Assembly (NCBI GenBank): GCA_020628475.1
Contig: JAHDFB010000029.1
Coordinates: 1 to 39,100, forward strand
DNA from: Saprospiraceae bacterium
GTDB taxonomy: Bacteria; Bacteroidota; Bacteroidia; Chitinophagales; Saprospiraceae
DNA: 39,100 nt
Reading direction: 5' to 3'
Shown piece by piece: positions 1 to 8,735 of the stretch (positions are counted from its first letter, which is position 1; each line of letters starts with the position of its first letter). The notes under the pieces are model-generated. The model ran no database searches, had not been told where the DNA came from, and saw only the letters and a program-made list of their open reading frames with translations. The translations under genes and the position numbers were made by a program.

Positions 1-245
1 TCAAAGGACTAGGAGAAATATCTCCGGATGAATTTGAAGATTTTATAGGAGAAAACATTCAATTAGAACCAGTATTCTTACCAGAAGGAGCTAAAATCGA
101 AGAAGTATTGAGTTATTACATGGGAAAAAACACCATGGAGCGCCAACAATTCATCATTAATAACCTCAAAATTGAAGAAGATGTATTGGCCGAAACTTCA
201 GTGACCGATTTGGAAGAAAATGAAACAACTGCGGCGGTAGAATAA
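1..245 (+). CDS. parE: DNA topoisomerase IV subunit B, C-terminal fragment (5' end outside window)
   Basis: The window opens inside a reading frame (first full codon at base 3) that ends with TAA at 243-245, leaving 80 residues. The fragment starts [11 protein letters not shown] and continues with [11 protein letters not shown] and [14 protein letters not shown]. This is the end of the TOPRIM/C-terminal part of type IIA topoisomerase B subunits, which with the A subunit relax or decatenate DNA using ATP. From memory, the EISPDEF wording is that of the Bacteroidota ParE-type protein rather than GyrB, which usually reads EMNPDQL. The last 20 or so residues are an acidic tail with little conservation. 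The family is clear; the choice of ParE over GyrB is less so because only the tail is visible. Confidence 0.75.
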   Translation, partial: KGLGEISPDEFEDFIGENIQLEPVFLPEGAKIEEVLSYYMGKNTMERQQFIINNLKIEEDVLAETSVTDLEENETTAAVE

Positions 246-284
246 GTCGCGAACGTCATTTATTACAACAATCTATCCAATATT

Positions 285-367
285 CTGACTTTTTGTCTGC
301 CTTCGGCCGTCATAGTTACACATTGTCATATTATGAACGATGTAATAGGCCGTGGTATAATCTTTGG
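285..367 (+). promoter_or_regulatory. Candidate regulatory region upstream of lon
   Basis: The 164-bp gap before lon holds an imperfect inverted repeat, CTGAC-TTTTT-GTCTG, at 285-299. At 353-367 is TGGTATAATCTTTGG, which resembles either a degenerate TAnnTTTG box or a sigma-54-like GG-N10-GG pair. Lon is a stress protease in most bacteria, so a heat-shock-type control site would make sense. No box matches a consensus perfectly, so this is tentative. Confidence 0.25.
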
Positions 368-409
368 ACATAAGTGTTATACGATAGAGAAAAGTAGAAA
401 AAAGGTTAG

Positions 410-2818
410 ATGCAAAAGAAAAATAAATTCTTTCTAGATATGAGTGAAGGTTCGGATTTCATTCCGATGATAAACCTTCAAGATGATGATAACGATCAAG
501 AACTAGTGGACAATATAGCCAGTGAGATTCCTTTATTGGCATTGAGAAATACAGTATTATTTCCCAAAGTAATCATTCCAATCACTGTAGGTCGATCAAA
601 ATCAACCGAAGCGATCAAAGCTGCATTGAAGGCAGACAAGATCATTGGTGTTATTTCACAAAAGGATCAAGATATAGAAGACCCCGTAGAAGGAGATCTA
701 TTTCAAATAGGCACGTATGCACGCATAGTGAAGCAGTTTAAAATGCCAGATGGCTCATTAACAGTCATCTTGAAAGGACTCAGTCGTTTTAATTTAGATA
801 AAATGACAATGGAAGATCCTTTCTTGAGAGGTAAAATCTCCACGCGTCCGATGGATGAAGTTTCCGATGAAGTTGAAATTCAAGCATTATCTGCTGCTAT
901 TCGAGAAAAAGCAAGAAAAATTATTGATCTGTCTCCACATTTACCGAAAGAAGCGGCCGTCATGTTGGATAATGTGACCAATGATGTATTCCTTTTTGAT
1001 TTCATTTCGGGAAATTTGAATATTGACATCAGTCAAAAGCAAGGAATTCTTGAAATAGATGATCCAAATGCGAAAGCTAAGGCCATTTTAGATCACATCA
1101 ATGCAGAATTACAAGTCCTTGAAGTGAAGTCTCAAATCGAGAACAAAGTTCAAGGTGATATCAATAAACAACAACGGGATTATCTGCTCAATCAACAGCT
1201 AAAAACCATACAAGAAGAACTGGGACAAAATCCAAGTCAGGAGGAGTTGGATAATCTCGAGCAACGTGCGAAAGACAAACAATGGCCAGAAGCTATCGCG
1301 AAAGCCTTCCATAAAGAACTCAAAAGGGCGAGAAGAACGAATCCTCAAGTGGCTGAATTTAGCGTCTTAATGAATTATCTAGAATTGATGCTTGATTTAC
1401 CTTGGGATACCTATACCAAGGATAATTTCAACCTCAAGAAAGTACAAGGCGTTTTGGACAAAGATCACTATGGATTGGACGAGGTAAAAAAACGCGTCCT
1501 AGAACACCTTTCTGTATTGAAATTGAAAGGAAATATGAAAGCGCCGATCATCTGTTTGGTTGGCCCTCCAGGTGTCGGTAAAACCAGTTTAGGAAAGTCA
1601 ATATCAAATGCATTAAACAGAAAATTTGTACGCGTTTCTTTAGGTGGTCTTCATGATGAAAGTGAAATACGAGGCCATCGAAAAACCTACATCGGTGCGA
1701 TGCCTGGACGGATTATTCAATCGTTGAAAAAAGCGGGATCCAGTAATCCAGTTTTTATCTTGGATGAAATCGATAAAATAGGTAAAGATCATCGGGGTGA
1801 TCCTTCATCAGCGCTTTTAGAAGTACTCGATCCAGAGCAAAACAATACCTTCCATGATAACTATTTGGATCAAGATTACGATCTAAGTAAGGTACTATTT
1901 GTTGCCACCGCTAATTCACTTAATACCATTCAACCAGCCTTATTGGATAGAATGGAAATCATTGAAATCGAAGGATACAGCGTGGAAGAAAAAATTCAAA
2001 TTGCGAAAAAACATTTAGTTGCCAAACAACTCGAAGAACACGGATTGGATAAATCCGATGTTAAAATATCGGACAAAGTACTAGAATTTGTCATACAGCG
2101 CTATACAAGAGAAAGTGGCGTTCGAAGTCTAAGCAGAAAAATTGCGGGTATCATGCGCTCCATAGCCAAACGTAAAGCATTCGAAGAAGCTTACAATATT
2201 TCCGTTAAGAAATCAGATATTGAAACCTACCTCGGACCTACGCTTTTCGACAACGATATGCATGAAGATCAGCAAATTCCTGGAGTAGTCATTGGCTTGG
2301 CTTGGACTCGTGTAGGCGGTGATATACTATTTATCGAAACGAGTAAAAGTAAAGGTAATGGCAAGTTGGTGTTAACTGGAAATTTAGGTGATGTAATGAA
2401 AGAATCTGCAACGACCGCTCTTTCTTATATCAAAGCAAATGCCGATAAATTAGATATCGATATTGAAAAGCTCAAGGAACTAGATATCCACATTCACGTG
2501 CCACAAGGTGCAATACCAAAAGATGGTCCAAGTGCAGGAATTACCATGCTAACGGCACTCACCTCTTTGATCACGGACAAACCGGTGAAATCACATTTGG
2601 CCATGACGGGTGAAATCACGTTGCGAGGCAAGGTACTACCTGTAGGCGGTATTAAAGAAAAAATTCTTGCCGCACGACGAGCTGGTGTAAAAGAGGTGAT
2701 TTTATGCAAAGAGAACAAAAAGCATGTGGATAAAATCAATAAGGACTTCATAGAAGGCATGCAATTTCACTTTGTAGACCGCATGGAAGAAGTCTTAAAA
2801 ATCGCTTTGCCTAGTTAA
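410..2818 (+). CDS. lon: ATP-dependent protease Lon (endopeptidase La)
   Basis: Lon is a cytoplasmic AAA+ serine protease that unfolds and degrades damaged and regulatory proteins. The 802-residue product has the full bacterial LonA layout. The N-terminal LAN substrate-binding domain (about 38-240) starts at [14 protein letters not shown] helical linker follows, then the ATPase with Walker A GPPGVGKT at 385-392 and Walker B ILDEID around D452-E453. The C-terminal protease domain has the catalytic Ser708 in KDGPSAG and the Lys of GGIKEK (K751 by spacing to E. coli S679/K722). Length is normal for LonA in this phylum, where a 30-40 residue leader before the LAN domain is common. An in-frame ATG lies 10 codons downstream, so the first residues are uncertain. 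The gene stands alone, 164 bp after the topoisomerase gene. Confidence 0.97.
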   Translation: MQKKNKFFLDMSEGSDFIPMINLQDDDNDQELVDNIASEIPLLALRNTVLFPKVIIPITVGRSKSTEAIKAALKADKIIGVISQKDQDIEDPVEGDLFQIGTYARIVKQFKMPDGSLTVILKGLSRFNLDKMTMEDPFLRGKISTRPMDEVSDEVEIQALSAAIREKARKIIDLSPHLPKEAAVMLDNVTNDVFLFDFISGNLNIDISQKQGILEIDDPNAKAKAILDHINAELQVLEVKSQIENKVQGDINKQQRDYLLNQQLKTIQEELGQNPSQEELDNLEQRAKDKQWPEAIAKAFHKELKRARRTNPQVAEFSVLMNYLELMLDLPWDTYTKDNFNLKKVQGVLDKDHYGLDEVKKRVLEHLSVLKLKGNMKAPIICLVGPPGVGKTSLGKSISNALNRKFVRVSLGGLHDESEIRGHRKTYIGAMPGRIIQSLKKAGSSNPVFILDEIDKIGKDHRGDPSSALLEVLDPEQNNTFHDNYLDQDYDLSKVLFVATANSLNTIQPALLDRMEIIEIEGYSVEEKIQIAKKHLVAKQLEEHGLDKSDVKISDKVLEFVIQRYTRESGVRSLSRKIAGIMRSIAKRKAFEEAYNISVKKSDIETYLGPTLFDNDMHEDQQIPGVVIGLAWTRVGGDILFIETSKSKGNGKLVLTGNLGDVMKESATTALSYIKANADKLDIDIEKLKELDIHIHVPQGAIPKDGPSAGITMLTALTSLITDKPVKSHLAMTGEITLRGKVLPVGGIKEKILAARRAGVKEVILCKENKKHVDKINKDFIEGMQFHFVDRMEEVLKIALPS

Positions 2819-2848
2819 AAACATATGGCGTTAATTTGATGTTAAAAC

Positions 2849-2879
2849 TTGGTATAGCTTCGAAACATCATTACCTTCG
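2849..2879 (+). promoter_or_regulatory. Bacteroidota-type promoter for the gene at 2907
   Basis: TTG at 2849-2851 is followed, after a 20-nt spacer, by TAccTTcG at 2872-2879. This matches the Bacteroidota -33/-7 pattern (TTG, 19-21 nt, TAnnTTTG) with one mismatch in the -7 box. Transcription would start near 2886. Confidence 0.45.
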
Positions 2880-2906
2880 TAACGTTCTAATGCAAAAAAA
2901 GGAAAG

Positions 2907-3569
2907 ATGAATAAATATATAGGTATCCTCAGCATGTTAATCATGACACTTTTCTCATCAAAAGTGAGTGCTCAGATGCCTATAGATTCTAATGAAGTCA
3001 TTCAATTTTCAGGGGTTGTAGTCACGGAAGATGAACGTGGTGAAATCATGCCACTACCCTATACGAATGTAGCTGTAAAAGGAACTTCAAGAGGTGAGGT
3101 TTCTGATCTCTCAGGATTCTTTTCCTTCGCAGCTTTACAGGGTGAAACCATTAGTTTTTCGAGAATTGGGTATAAAACTGTCGAATTTGTCATTCCTGAT
3201 ACACTGGAAAATAATCTGTATTCTTTGGTTCAAATTATGAGTGAGGATACCATTTTACTTCCAGAGACAGTGATCTTTCCTTGGCCTAGTCGAAAGTACT
3301 TTGATATAGAATTTTTAGCGATGGATGTTTCAGAAGTACAACGACAAGCAGCTCGTGAAAATCTATCTCCTGAAATCTTAGAAGAATTACAAGAAAATAT
3401 GTTGGTAGATGGAACTGAAGCGAGTAAAATTCTTTTAGCTCAACAAGCAGCAGGCTTCCGATATGAAGGTCAATACAAACCTCAGCGCATCTTTGATCCA
3501 CTGGCTTGGAAACAGTTTATCGATGCTTGGAAAAGAGGTGATTTCAAAAATAAAAAGGATAAAAAATAA
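2907..3569 (+). CDS. Secreted protein with carboxypeptidase-regulatory-like domain
   Basis: The 220-residue product has a clear signal peptide (about residues 1-22, ending KVSA). It then has a CarboxypepD-regulatory-like/CNA-B-type beta-sandwich with the pattern LPYTNVAVKGTSRGEVSDLSG and FSRIGYKTVEF, the fold found at the N-terminus of SusC/TonB-dependent receptors. Here it stands alone with a short acidic helical tail (about 140-190) ending in a lysine-rich stretch. In Bacteroidota such orphan domains are periplasmic or outer-membrane-associated proteins of unknown role. The start ATG at 2907 is supported by the signal peptide and the promoter 28 bp upstream. It is probably monocistronic, since metF has its own -7 box. 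I cannot assign a specific function. Confidence 0.8.
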   Translation: MNKYIGILSMLIMTLFSSKVSAQMPIDSNEVIQFSGVVVTEDERGEIMPLPYTNVAVKGTSRGEVSDLSGFFSFAALQGETISFSRIGYKTVEFVIPDTLENNLYSLVQIMSEDTILLPETVIFPWPSRKYFDIEFLAMDVSEVQRQAARENLSPEILEELQENMLVDGTEASKILLAQQAAGFRYEGQYKPQRIFDPLAWKQFIDAWKRGDFKNKKDKK

Positions 3570-3603
3570 AGGATTTAATGTAAAGTTATATCCTTAGTTA
3601 ACC

Positions 3604-3611
3604 TACCTTTG
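3604..3611 (+). promoter_or_regulatory. -7 promoter box for metF
   Basis: TAccTTTG is a perfect match to the Bacteroidota -7 consensus. It would start transcription near 3618, about 37 nt before the metF start. No convincing -33 box was found at the usual distance. Confidence 0.5.
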
Positions 3612-3654
3612 GCCCGCGATTACAGTAAAATTTTCAAATCAAATTTATCGAGTC

Positions 3655-4608
3655 TTGAAAGTAACCGATCATTTTGAAAGCAACCAAGGTAAGACACTAG
3701 TATCTTTTGAGGTATTACCCCCATTAAAAGGAGGAAGTATTGATTCCATTTTCAATTGCTTAGACCCTTTGATGGAATTCAAACCACCCTTTATTGACGT
3801 CACTTATCATAGAGAAGAATTTGTCTACAATAAAAGACCGAGTGGTTATTACGAAAAAACAGCGATCAGAAAAAGACCAGGTACCGTTGGTATCTGTGCT
3901 TCGATCATGCATCGATATGGAGTGGACGCCATTCCCCACTTAATTTGTGGTGGATTCAGCATCGAGGAAACAGAAAATGCCCTGATTGATTTGAAATTCT
4001 TGGGAATAGACAATGTATTAGCATTACGAGGAGATGCTCGGCATTTTGAGGACAAATTTGTTCCAGAAGAAAATGGTCATAAATATGCAGTCGATCTAGT
4101 CAAACAAATAGAAAACATGAATAAGGGTTTTTATTTGGATGAAAGTATTGAAAACGGTTCTAAAAGTGATTTCTGTATTGGGGTCGCCGGTTACCCGGAA
4201 AAACATTTCGAATCCCCGAATCTTGATTTAGATTTACTATACACGAAGAAAAAAGTAGAAGCAGGAGCAGAATACATTGTCACGCAAATGTTTTTCGATA
4301 ATAAAAAATATTTTGACTTCGTAGAAGCCTGTAGAAACGCGGGAATTACTGTACCTATTGTACCTGGCCTAAAACCACTTACCAGAAAATATCAATTAAA
4401 CTCTATTCCTAGACGGTTTTTTATTGATATGCCGGATGCATTGGCTAGTGAGGTCTTCAAGGCTAAATCAAAAGAGGAGGTTATCGATATAGGCGTAGAA
4501 TGGTGTATTGCTCAATCCAAAGAGCTTAAGAAAGCTGGCGTTCCATGCCTGCATTATTATACGATGGGGGACGTCGATACCACGAAGCGAATAGTTAGCG
4601 CCTTATAA
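3655..4608 (+). CDS. metF: Methylenetetrahydrofolate reductase [NAD(P)H]
   Basis: MetF reduces 5,10-methylene-THF to 5-methyl-THF with FAD, supplying the methyl group for methionine synthesis. The 317-residue protein is the right length for the bacterial single-domain enzyme. Visible signatures are SFEVLPP (E19 corresponds to the catalytic Glu of E. coli MetF), ALRGDARH for FAD binding, FCIGVAGYPEKH, and TQMFFDNKKYFDF. The C-terminus GVPCLHYYTMGD is typical. The start is TTG: related proteins begin MKVT(E/D)H, which is exactly what TTG at 3655 yields, and no in-frame ATG fits. Translation is probably weak because of the TTG. The gene has its own -7 box upstream and a hairpin terminator downstream. 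No methionine synthase gene is nearby. Confidence 0.95.
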   Translation: MKVTDHFESNQGKTLVSFEVLPPLKGGSIDSIFNCLDPLMEFKPPFIDVTYHREEFVYNKRPSGYYEKTAIRKRPGTVGICASIMHRYGVDAIPHLICGGFSIEETENALIDLKFLGIDNVLALRGDARHFEDKFVPEENGHKYAVDLVKQIENMNKGFYLDESIENGSKSDFCIGVAGYPEKHFESPNLDLDLLYTKKKVEAGAEYIVTQMFFDNKKYFDFVEACRNAGITVPIVPGLKPLTRKYQLNSIPRRFFIDMPDALASEVFKAKSKEEVIDIGVEWCIAQSKELKKAGVPCLHYYTMGDVDTTKRIVSAL

Positions 4609-4639
4609 GCCTGTCGTTTAGATTGTTTCCATAAAAAAA

Positions 4640-4670
4640 GGGTACTTCCTTGGTAGAAAGTGCCCCTCTA
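4640..4670 (+). terminator. Hairpin terminator after metF
   Basis: GGGTACTT (4640-4647) pairs with AAGTGCCC (4658-4665), an 8-bp stem with one G-T pair and a 10-nt loop. It is preceded by an A-run and followed by CTCTATT. A smaller hairpin (CCTTTT/AAAAGG, 4684-4699) lies just downstream and may help. The T-run is weak. Confidence 0.45.
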
Positions 4671-4699
4671 TTAATTGACATATCCTTTTCTTAAAAAGG

Positions 4700-4974
4700 T
4701 TTAGTTAGTATAATTATTATAATAACCAATTATAAGACGATTCTTTTTCGCTATTCCACATGTTACTAGCAAATAAATGTGTCTTTTAACTGTACCGCCT
4801 AATAAAATCAACTCATTCCCAACATTCGCTAGCATAATAAGTCTATATTTTCGAGCTTATAAGACAGTCGGTATTTTCTTGATAAACGAATATTTAAGGA
4901 AGTGTAACGAAGACGTCTTCATTCATAAATCGTTAGCAAATCATGAAAATAAATCATACCTTTATGTTATAGCT
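4700..4974. other. AT-rich spacer between metF and the HYC_CC_PP gene
   Basis: This gap follows two hairpins. It contains the AT palindrome TATAATTATTATA at 4709-4721. Near its end is TAccTTTa (4957-4964), a one-mismatch -7 box that would start transcription only a few bases before the ATG at 4975. An open frame runs back from the downstream gene to 4777, but the extension reads as unstructured sequence before a normal signal segment. I consider it non-coding. Confidence 0.5.
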
Positions 4975-5430
4975 ATGACATTTTTACACAAAATATCGCT
5001 ACTCCTAACACCCTTAATGATGGTTTCGATCTTCGTATCGTCCATGTCCATCAATATTGACTTTCATTATTGTCAGGGCCAGTTGAAATCTTTCAATATT
5101 TTAGGCAAAGCAAAAAATTGTCATGAATTAGCCGTAAAGAAGAGTGCATGTAAACATCACGCTAAAAAGCAGCATCAAGATTCCAAAAAAATAGAATCAA
5201 CAACAAACTGTTGTACCAACAATTCAGTTTTTATTGATGCCGACTCCAATGATCAATATGTCGATGTTATCACAACAAAGACAAACTTAAAGGCTATTCA
5301 ATCATACCCTGAGATCATTGATTTTAGTAGTGACTCAAATATTAAAAAAAGCGGCGTACCTTACGCCTACTACAAACCTCCGCTCAAGCAAAAGGACTTC
5401 TCCGTCCTTTATCAATGCTTTTTATTATAG
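4975..5430 (+). CDS. HYC_CC_PP family protein (function unknown)
   Basis: The 151-residue product has a hydrophobic N-terminal segment (about 5-25). It then carries, in order, the three short motifs that name this small Bacteroidota family: HYC (31-33, in DFHYCQG), CC (79-80, in TTNCCTN) and PP (135-136, in YYKPPLK). Between them lies a His/Lys/Cys-rich patch (C49, C59, H61-H62, H67) that could bind metal. The family has no established function that I know of; a copper or metal role is inferred from the Cys/His pattern and the neighbours. I chose ATG 4975 over the 66-codon longer frame because it places the hydrophobic segment at the N-terminus. The gene leads a same-strand cluster with the MbnP-like and peroxidase genes. 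Confidence 0.7.
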   Translation: MTFLHKISLLLTPLMMVSIFVSSMSINIDFHYCQGQLKSFNILGKAKNCHELAVKKSACKHHAKKQHQDSKKIESTTNCCTNNSVFIDADSNDQYVDVITTKTNLKAIQSYPEIIDFSSDSNIKKSGVPYAYYKPPLKQKDFSVLYQCFLL

Positions 5431-5470
5431 TTTTTCATTTCTTTTAAAAAATCACAAATCAATAGATAAG

Positions 5471-5491
5471 GCTTGTTACATGTATACAAGC
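5471..5491. promoter_or_regulatory. Dyad between the HYC_CC_PP and MbnP-like genes
   Basis: GCTTGT (5471-5476) and ACAAGC (5486-5491) form a 6-bp inverted repeat around TACATGTAT, which itself contains the palindrome TACATGTA. It sits 56 bp before the MbnP-like start. It could be an operator or a weak terminator hairpin; no T-run follows. Confidence 0.3.
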
Positions 5492-5546
5492 TCATTTAAA
5501 ATTGACAAGAAACGGCTTTCAAGATGTTTCATTTAAAAGATATAAT

Positions 5547-6513
5547 ATGAAAAATATAATTACACTAATCCTATGTTTAGCAACGCTGTTGCCTTTGAGT
5601 AATGCTCAAAATGATATAAATCTGAGTATATTCCATAAACTTGCCAATGAAGAATTCAACTTAAATCAGGCAGCTAACAATAATCTGGAACACGACTTCA
5701 AAATCACACGATTGGAATACTACATTTCTGAGATTTCACTCATCCACGATGGAGGGACAGAAACCCTTATCGAAGATCTTTGGATCCTAGTGAATGCCTC
5801 TTCAAAAACTGAAGTTGAGCTAGGCAATTATGATATCAATACCGTAGAAAAGATTGTCTTTCATATTGGGGTGGATCCAGCACACAACCATTTAGACCCA
5901 TCCACCTATGAAGCCTCACATCCTTTGGCTCCAAAAGCCCCATCCATGCACTGGGGATGGACAGCTGGCTATCGCTTTGTAGCCTTAGAAGGACATGGAG
6001 GACCGGCGCTAGATCAATTGGTACAATTACACGGATTGGATGATAAAAATTATTTTACGACCGAAGTCGTTCTCGATAAAACAGCTGAAAACGGCATTCT
6101 GAACATTCAACTGGATGCTGATTATACGCGTGCGCTAGAAGATATAGAAGACAGGTGTGATCGTACACGGCGACAACTTAGAAGCGCAACAATGTCTTGA
6201 AAATTTTAGAGATTTTGTTTTCTCTCCTGCAGATCTTAGTATCTCTACACAGGAATTTAACAATAATCTTTCATTCGAAATCTTACCGAACCCTGTCCTT
6301 TCGGACCAAGTAAGATTCGAGGTGGATTCGAAATTTTCAGATGTACCGTATCAAGTGACAATTTTCTCCTTAGATGGAAGTGTACAGCAACAATATAAGG
6401 ACATCAGAGACGACCAAGTATTAGAAATTTCAAGCTTACCAGCTGGATTGTATCTAGTGAGACTTATTCAGGAAAATCAACAAGTAGCGACAAAAAGAAT
6501 CATTAAGCAGTGA
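5547..6513 (+). pseudogene. MbnP-like copper-binding protein with T9SS sorting domain, interrupted by a frameshift
   Basis: The first part (frame starting ATG 5547, signal peptide ending SNAQ) matches MbnP-like secreted proteins: ITRLEYYISEI, the His-rich DPAHNHLDP (H113, H115), and the signature MHWGWTAGYRFVALEG with W136 and W138. In characterised MbnP/CorA relatives a Trp is oxidised to kynurenine and takes part in copper binding. That frame goes out of register near 6147-6156 and stops at 6198-6200. The expected continuation, TGVIVHGDNLEAQQCLENFRDFVF, is in the next frame from about 6151 and runs to TGA at 6513, ending in a T9SS type A sorting domain (EILPNPVLSDQ to VATKRIIKQ). Joined, they give about 321 residues. 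The change is a net +1 (or -2). There is no homopolymer or obvious slippery site, so a true mutation or an assembly error is more likely than programmed shifting. The start 5547 is preferred to the frame start at 5502 because of the signal peptide. Confidence 0.8.
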
Positions 6514-7532
6514 TAAAATACGCTTCGATCTATCTTGCAATCGTCGTAATACTTTTCGGATCTTGTGAGGATAAACCTATAGAAGTTTCACATGCTCCCC
6601 CCGGCTTTATGGAAACGCCTTTGGGTTTTGAGCCATTTGAAGTTCCAGAAGATAACGCATTTAGCCAGATTCGATGGGAACTGGGTAAAAAATTATTCTA
6701 CGATCCAATCATGTCCTTGGATAGTACGATCAGTTGTGCTTCTTGTCATAAACAGAGCATTGCCTTCAGTGATGACGCGGCCCAAAGTATCGGTGTAAAA
6801 AACAGGCTGGGTACGAGGAATGCACCTTCCTTGGCGAATCTCGCTTATCATCCATATTACACCCGAGAAGGATCTGTGCCAACCCTCGAAATGCAAATCT
6901 TAGTGCCTATTCAAGAGCATGATGAATTTGATTTTAATATCGTATTATTGGCAGAACGACTTCAACAAGATAGTCATTATGTAGATTTGGCTTTACAAGC
7001 ATACAATCGAGAACCCGACGCCTTTGTCATTACCCGATCCATTGCCTGTTTCGAAAGAAGCCTCATCAGTGGATTTAGTCGCTATGATCACTATTCAAAT
7101 TATGAAGATGAAAAAGCCTTGACTGAAATGGAGAAAAATGGTATGGACCTTTTTTATAGCGATCAAACCAATTGCTACTCCTGCCATGCTGGTTTCAATT
7201 TCTCGAATTATCAATTTGAAAATAATGGAATCTATGCGGAATATACCGATCAGGGCCGCTTCAAAATTACCAATCAAGAAGAGGATAAAGGAAAATTTAA
7301 AGTTCCTTCCCTCCGGAATGTTGAAGTGACCGGTCCATATATGCATGATGGATCAATAGAAACATTAGAACAAGTCATAGAACATTACAACATTGGTGGA
7401 AAAAACAATCCACAAAAAAACACACTCATCCGTCCATTACATCTTTCAGAAAAAGAACAAATGGAACTAATAGCTTTTTTAAAAACATTAACCGATCAGC
7501 ATTTTATCGAAAATCCTGTATTCGGAAAATAA
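6510..7532 (+). CDS. Di-haem cytochrome c peroxidase family lipoprotein (first copy)
   Basis: The 340-residue product is a predicted lipoprotein (lipobox LFGSC, Cys19). It has two CxxCH haem-attachment sites, CASCH at 76-80 and CYSCH at 222-226, plus the motifs FYDPIMSLDSTISC, LGTRNAPSLANL and KVPSLRNVEVTGPYMHDGS. This is the layout of the bacterial di-haem peroxidase/MauG/MbnH superfamily. Classical members reduce H2O2 in the periplasm; MauG and MbnH oxidise Trp residues on partner proteins. The start is GTG 6510, overlapping the TGA of the MbnP-like gene (GTGA), so translation is probably coupled to it. With an MbnP-like gene immediately upstream, an MbnH-like role is plausible, but sequence alone cannot separate it from a peroxide scavenger. 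Confidence 0.88.
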   Translation: MIKYASIYLAIVVILFGSCEDKPIEVSHAPPGFMETPLGFEPFEVPEDNAFSQIRWELGKKLFYDPIMSLDSTISCASCHKQSIAFSDDAAQSIGVKNRLGTRNAPSLANLAYHPYYTREGSVPTLEMQILVPIQEHDEFDFNIVLLAERLQQDSHYVDLALQAYNREPDAFVITRSIACFERSLISGFSRYDHYSNYEDEKALTEMEKNGMDLFYSDQTNCYSCHAGFNFSNYQFENNGIYAEYTDQGRFKITNQEEDKGKFKVPSLRNVEVTGPYMHDGSIETLEQVIEHYNIGGKNNPQKNTLIRPLHLSEKEQMELIAFLKTLTDQHFIENPVFGK

Positions 7533-7542
7533 GAACCTAACA

Positions 7543-8622
7543 ATGAACAAATTAATATATACTCTTTTTATTGGCCTAGTAATACTAGGCGCCTGTATCG
7601 AAGATCCAAAACCCACCATTGAGTTGGATGAAAGCCCTTATGTCTTAGAATACGGAGCACTACCCATTCCAGATTTACCGTTGGATAATGCCCTAACCAT
7701 CCAAGGAGTACAATTGGGTAGAATGTTGTTTTATGAAACACTTCTTTCGAAAGACAACAGTCAATCCTGTGCCAGCTGTCATAGTCAACAAGATGCATTT
7801 TCCGATACCCTTCAATTTTCGATTGGGGTCGAAGATCTTCCAGGTAAAAGACAAGCCATGCCGGTTTTCAATCTAGCATGGCACAACAATGAATTCTTTT
7901 GGGATGGCAGAGCTAATCTATTGAGGGATCAGGCATTAAAACCAATAGAAGATCCCCTGGAGATGAATGAAACATTGGACAATGTCATTCTAAAACTAAG
8001 CAATACGCAAGAATATAAAGATCAATTTACAAGGACTTTTGGTTCAGATGAAATCACATCCGACAAAATGGCCTTGGCTTTGGAACAATTCATGTTGAGC
8101 GTAGTAAGCTATGAATCGAGATATGATCAATACAAAGCCGGACAAATCGCCTTTACAGAAAGTGAGGAACGCGGAAGAATACTCTATGAAACGGAGTACA
8201 ATCCATTCTTTCCAGAATTATCAGGTGCGGATTGCGTACACTGTCATGGTGGTGCCAATTTCGAAAATGATCAATATATGAACAACGGCCTTGATACGGA
8301 TGATGACATTACAGACGAAGGAAGAGAACTCGTAACTGGACTGAGCTCCGATAAAGCAAAATTTAAGGTACCTTCTTTAAGAAATATTGAGCTCACCCCT
8401 CCGTACATGCACGATGGCCGATTTAAAACCTTGGAAGAAGTCATCGATCATTACGACAATGGAATTCATCCCTCTTCTACCTTAGACCCTGCATTACTGC
8501 AGGTACTAGATAATGGCGGTCTAAAACTTACGGAACAGGATAAAATAGATCTTAAGAATTTTTTACTGACGCTGACCGACGAGCAACTCGTGCAAAATCC
8601 AACGTATTCAGATCCATTCTAA
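7543..8622 (+). CDS. Di-haem cytochrome c peroxidase family lipoprotein (second copy)
   Basis: The 359-residue product starts 10 bp after its paralogue and has the same plan: lipobox ILGAC, haem site CASCH at 76-80, second site CVHCH at 231-235, then KVPSLRNIELTPPYMHDGR. It differs in the middle: it has HNNEFFWDGRANLLRDQALKPIEDPLEM, the form typical of ordinary peroxidase-family members, where the first copy reads HPYYTREGSVPTLEMQILVPIQ. The two are diverged paralogues, not a recent duplication. They are co-transcribed with the MbnP-like gene and probably act together in the periplasm or on the outer membrane. No T9SS or TonB receptor gene is attached to the cluster. Confidence 0.9.
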   Translation: MNKLIYTLFIGLVILGACIEDPKPTIELDESPYVLEYGALPIPDLPLDNALTIQGVQLGRMLFYETLLSKDNSQSCASCHSQQDAFSDTLQFSIGVEDLPGKRQAMPVFNLAWHNNEFFWDGRANLLRDQALKPIEDPLEMNETLDNVILKLSNTQEYKDQFTRTFGSDEITSDKMALALEQFMLSVVSYESRYDQYKAGQIAFTESEERGRILYETEYNPFFPELSGADCVHCHGGANFENDQYMNNGLDTDDDITDEGRELVTGLSSDKAKFKVPSLRNIELTPPYMHDGRFKTLEEVIDHYDNGIHPSSTLDPALLQVLDNGGLKLTEQDKIDLKNFLLTLTDEQLVQNPTYSDPF

Positions 8623-8698
8623 TGTGAACGATTAGTATGAAACAGATGGCACTGTTGTTTTGAATCGAAAAATGAGGGTCCCAAGTTGTAGGCATAAC

Positions 8699-8731
8699 TT
8701 TTGCCTTAACGTGAATGTTGTACTATATTTG
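8699..8731 (+). promoter_or_regulatory. Promoter of prs
   Basis: TTTTG (8699-8703), a 20-nt spacer and TAtaTTTG (8724-8731) match the Bacteroidota housekeeping promoter perfectly. Transcription should start near 8738. Confidence 0.7.
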
Positions 8732-8735
8732 CGGC

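Noticed and set aside
2890-2910. Six-codon upstream frame (MQKKER) whose TGA overlaps the start of the gene at 2907.
   Set aside because: It is very short and lies just after the predicted transcription start; chance is likely and nothing shows translation.
4709-4721. Palindrome TATAATTATTATA after metF.
   Set aside because: AT-only palindromes are common in this background and no gene start is close.
4777-4974. 66-codon N-terminal extension of the HYC_CC_PP frame.
   Set aside because: It would bury the hydrophobic N-terminal segment internally and crosses the -7-like box; ATG 4975 is a better start.
6141-6160. Programmed ribosomal frameshift in the MbnP-like gene.
   Set aside because: No slippery heptamer, no downstream pseudoknot visible, and this family is not known for frameshifting; mutation or sequence error is simpler.
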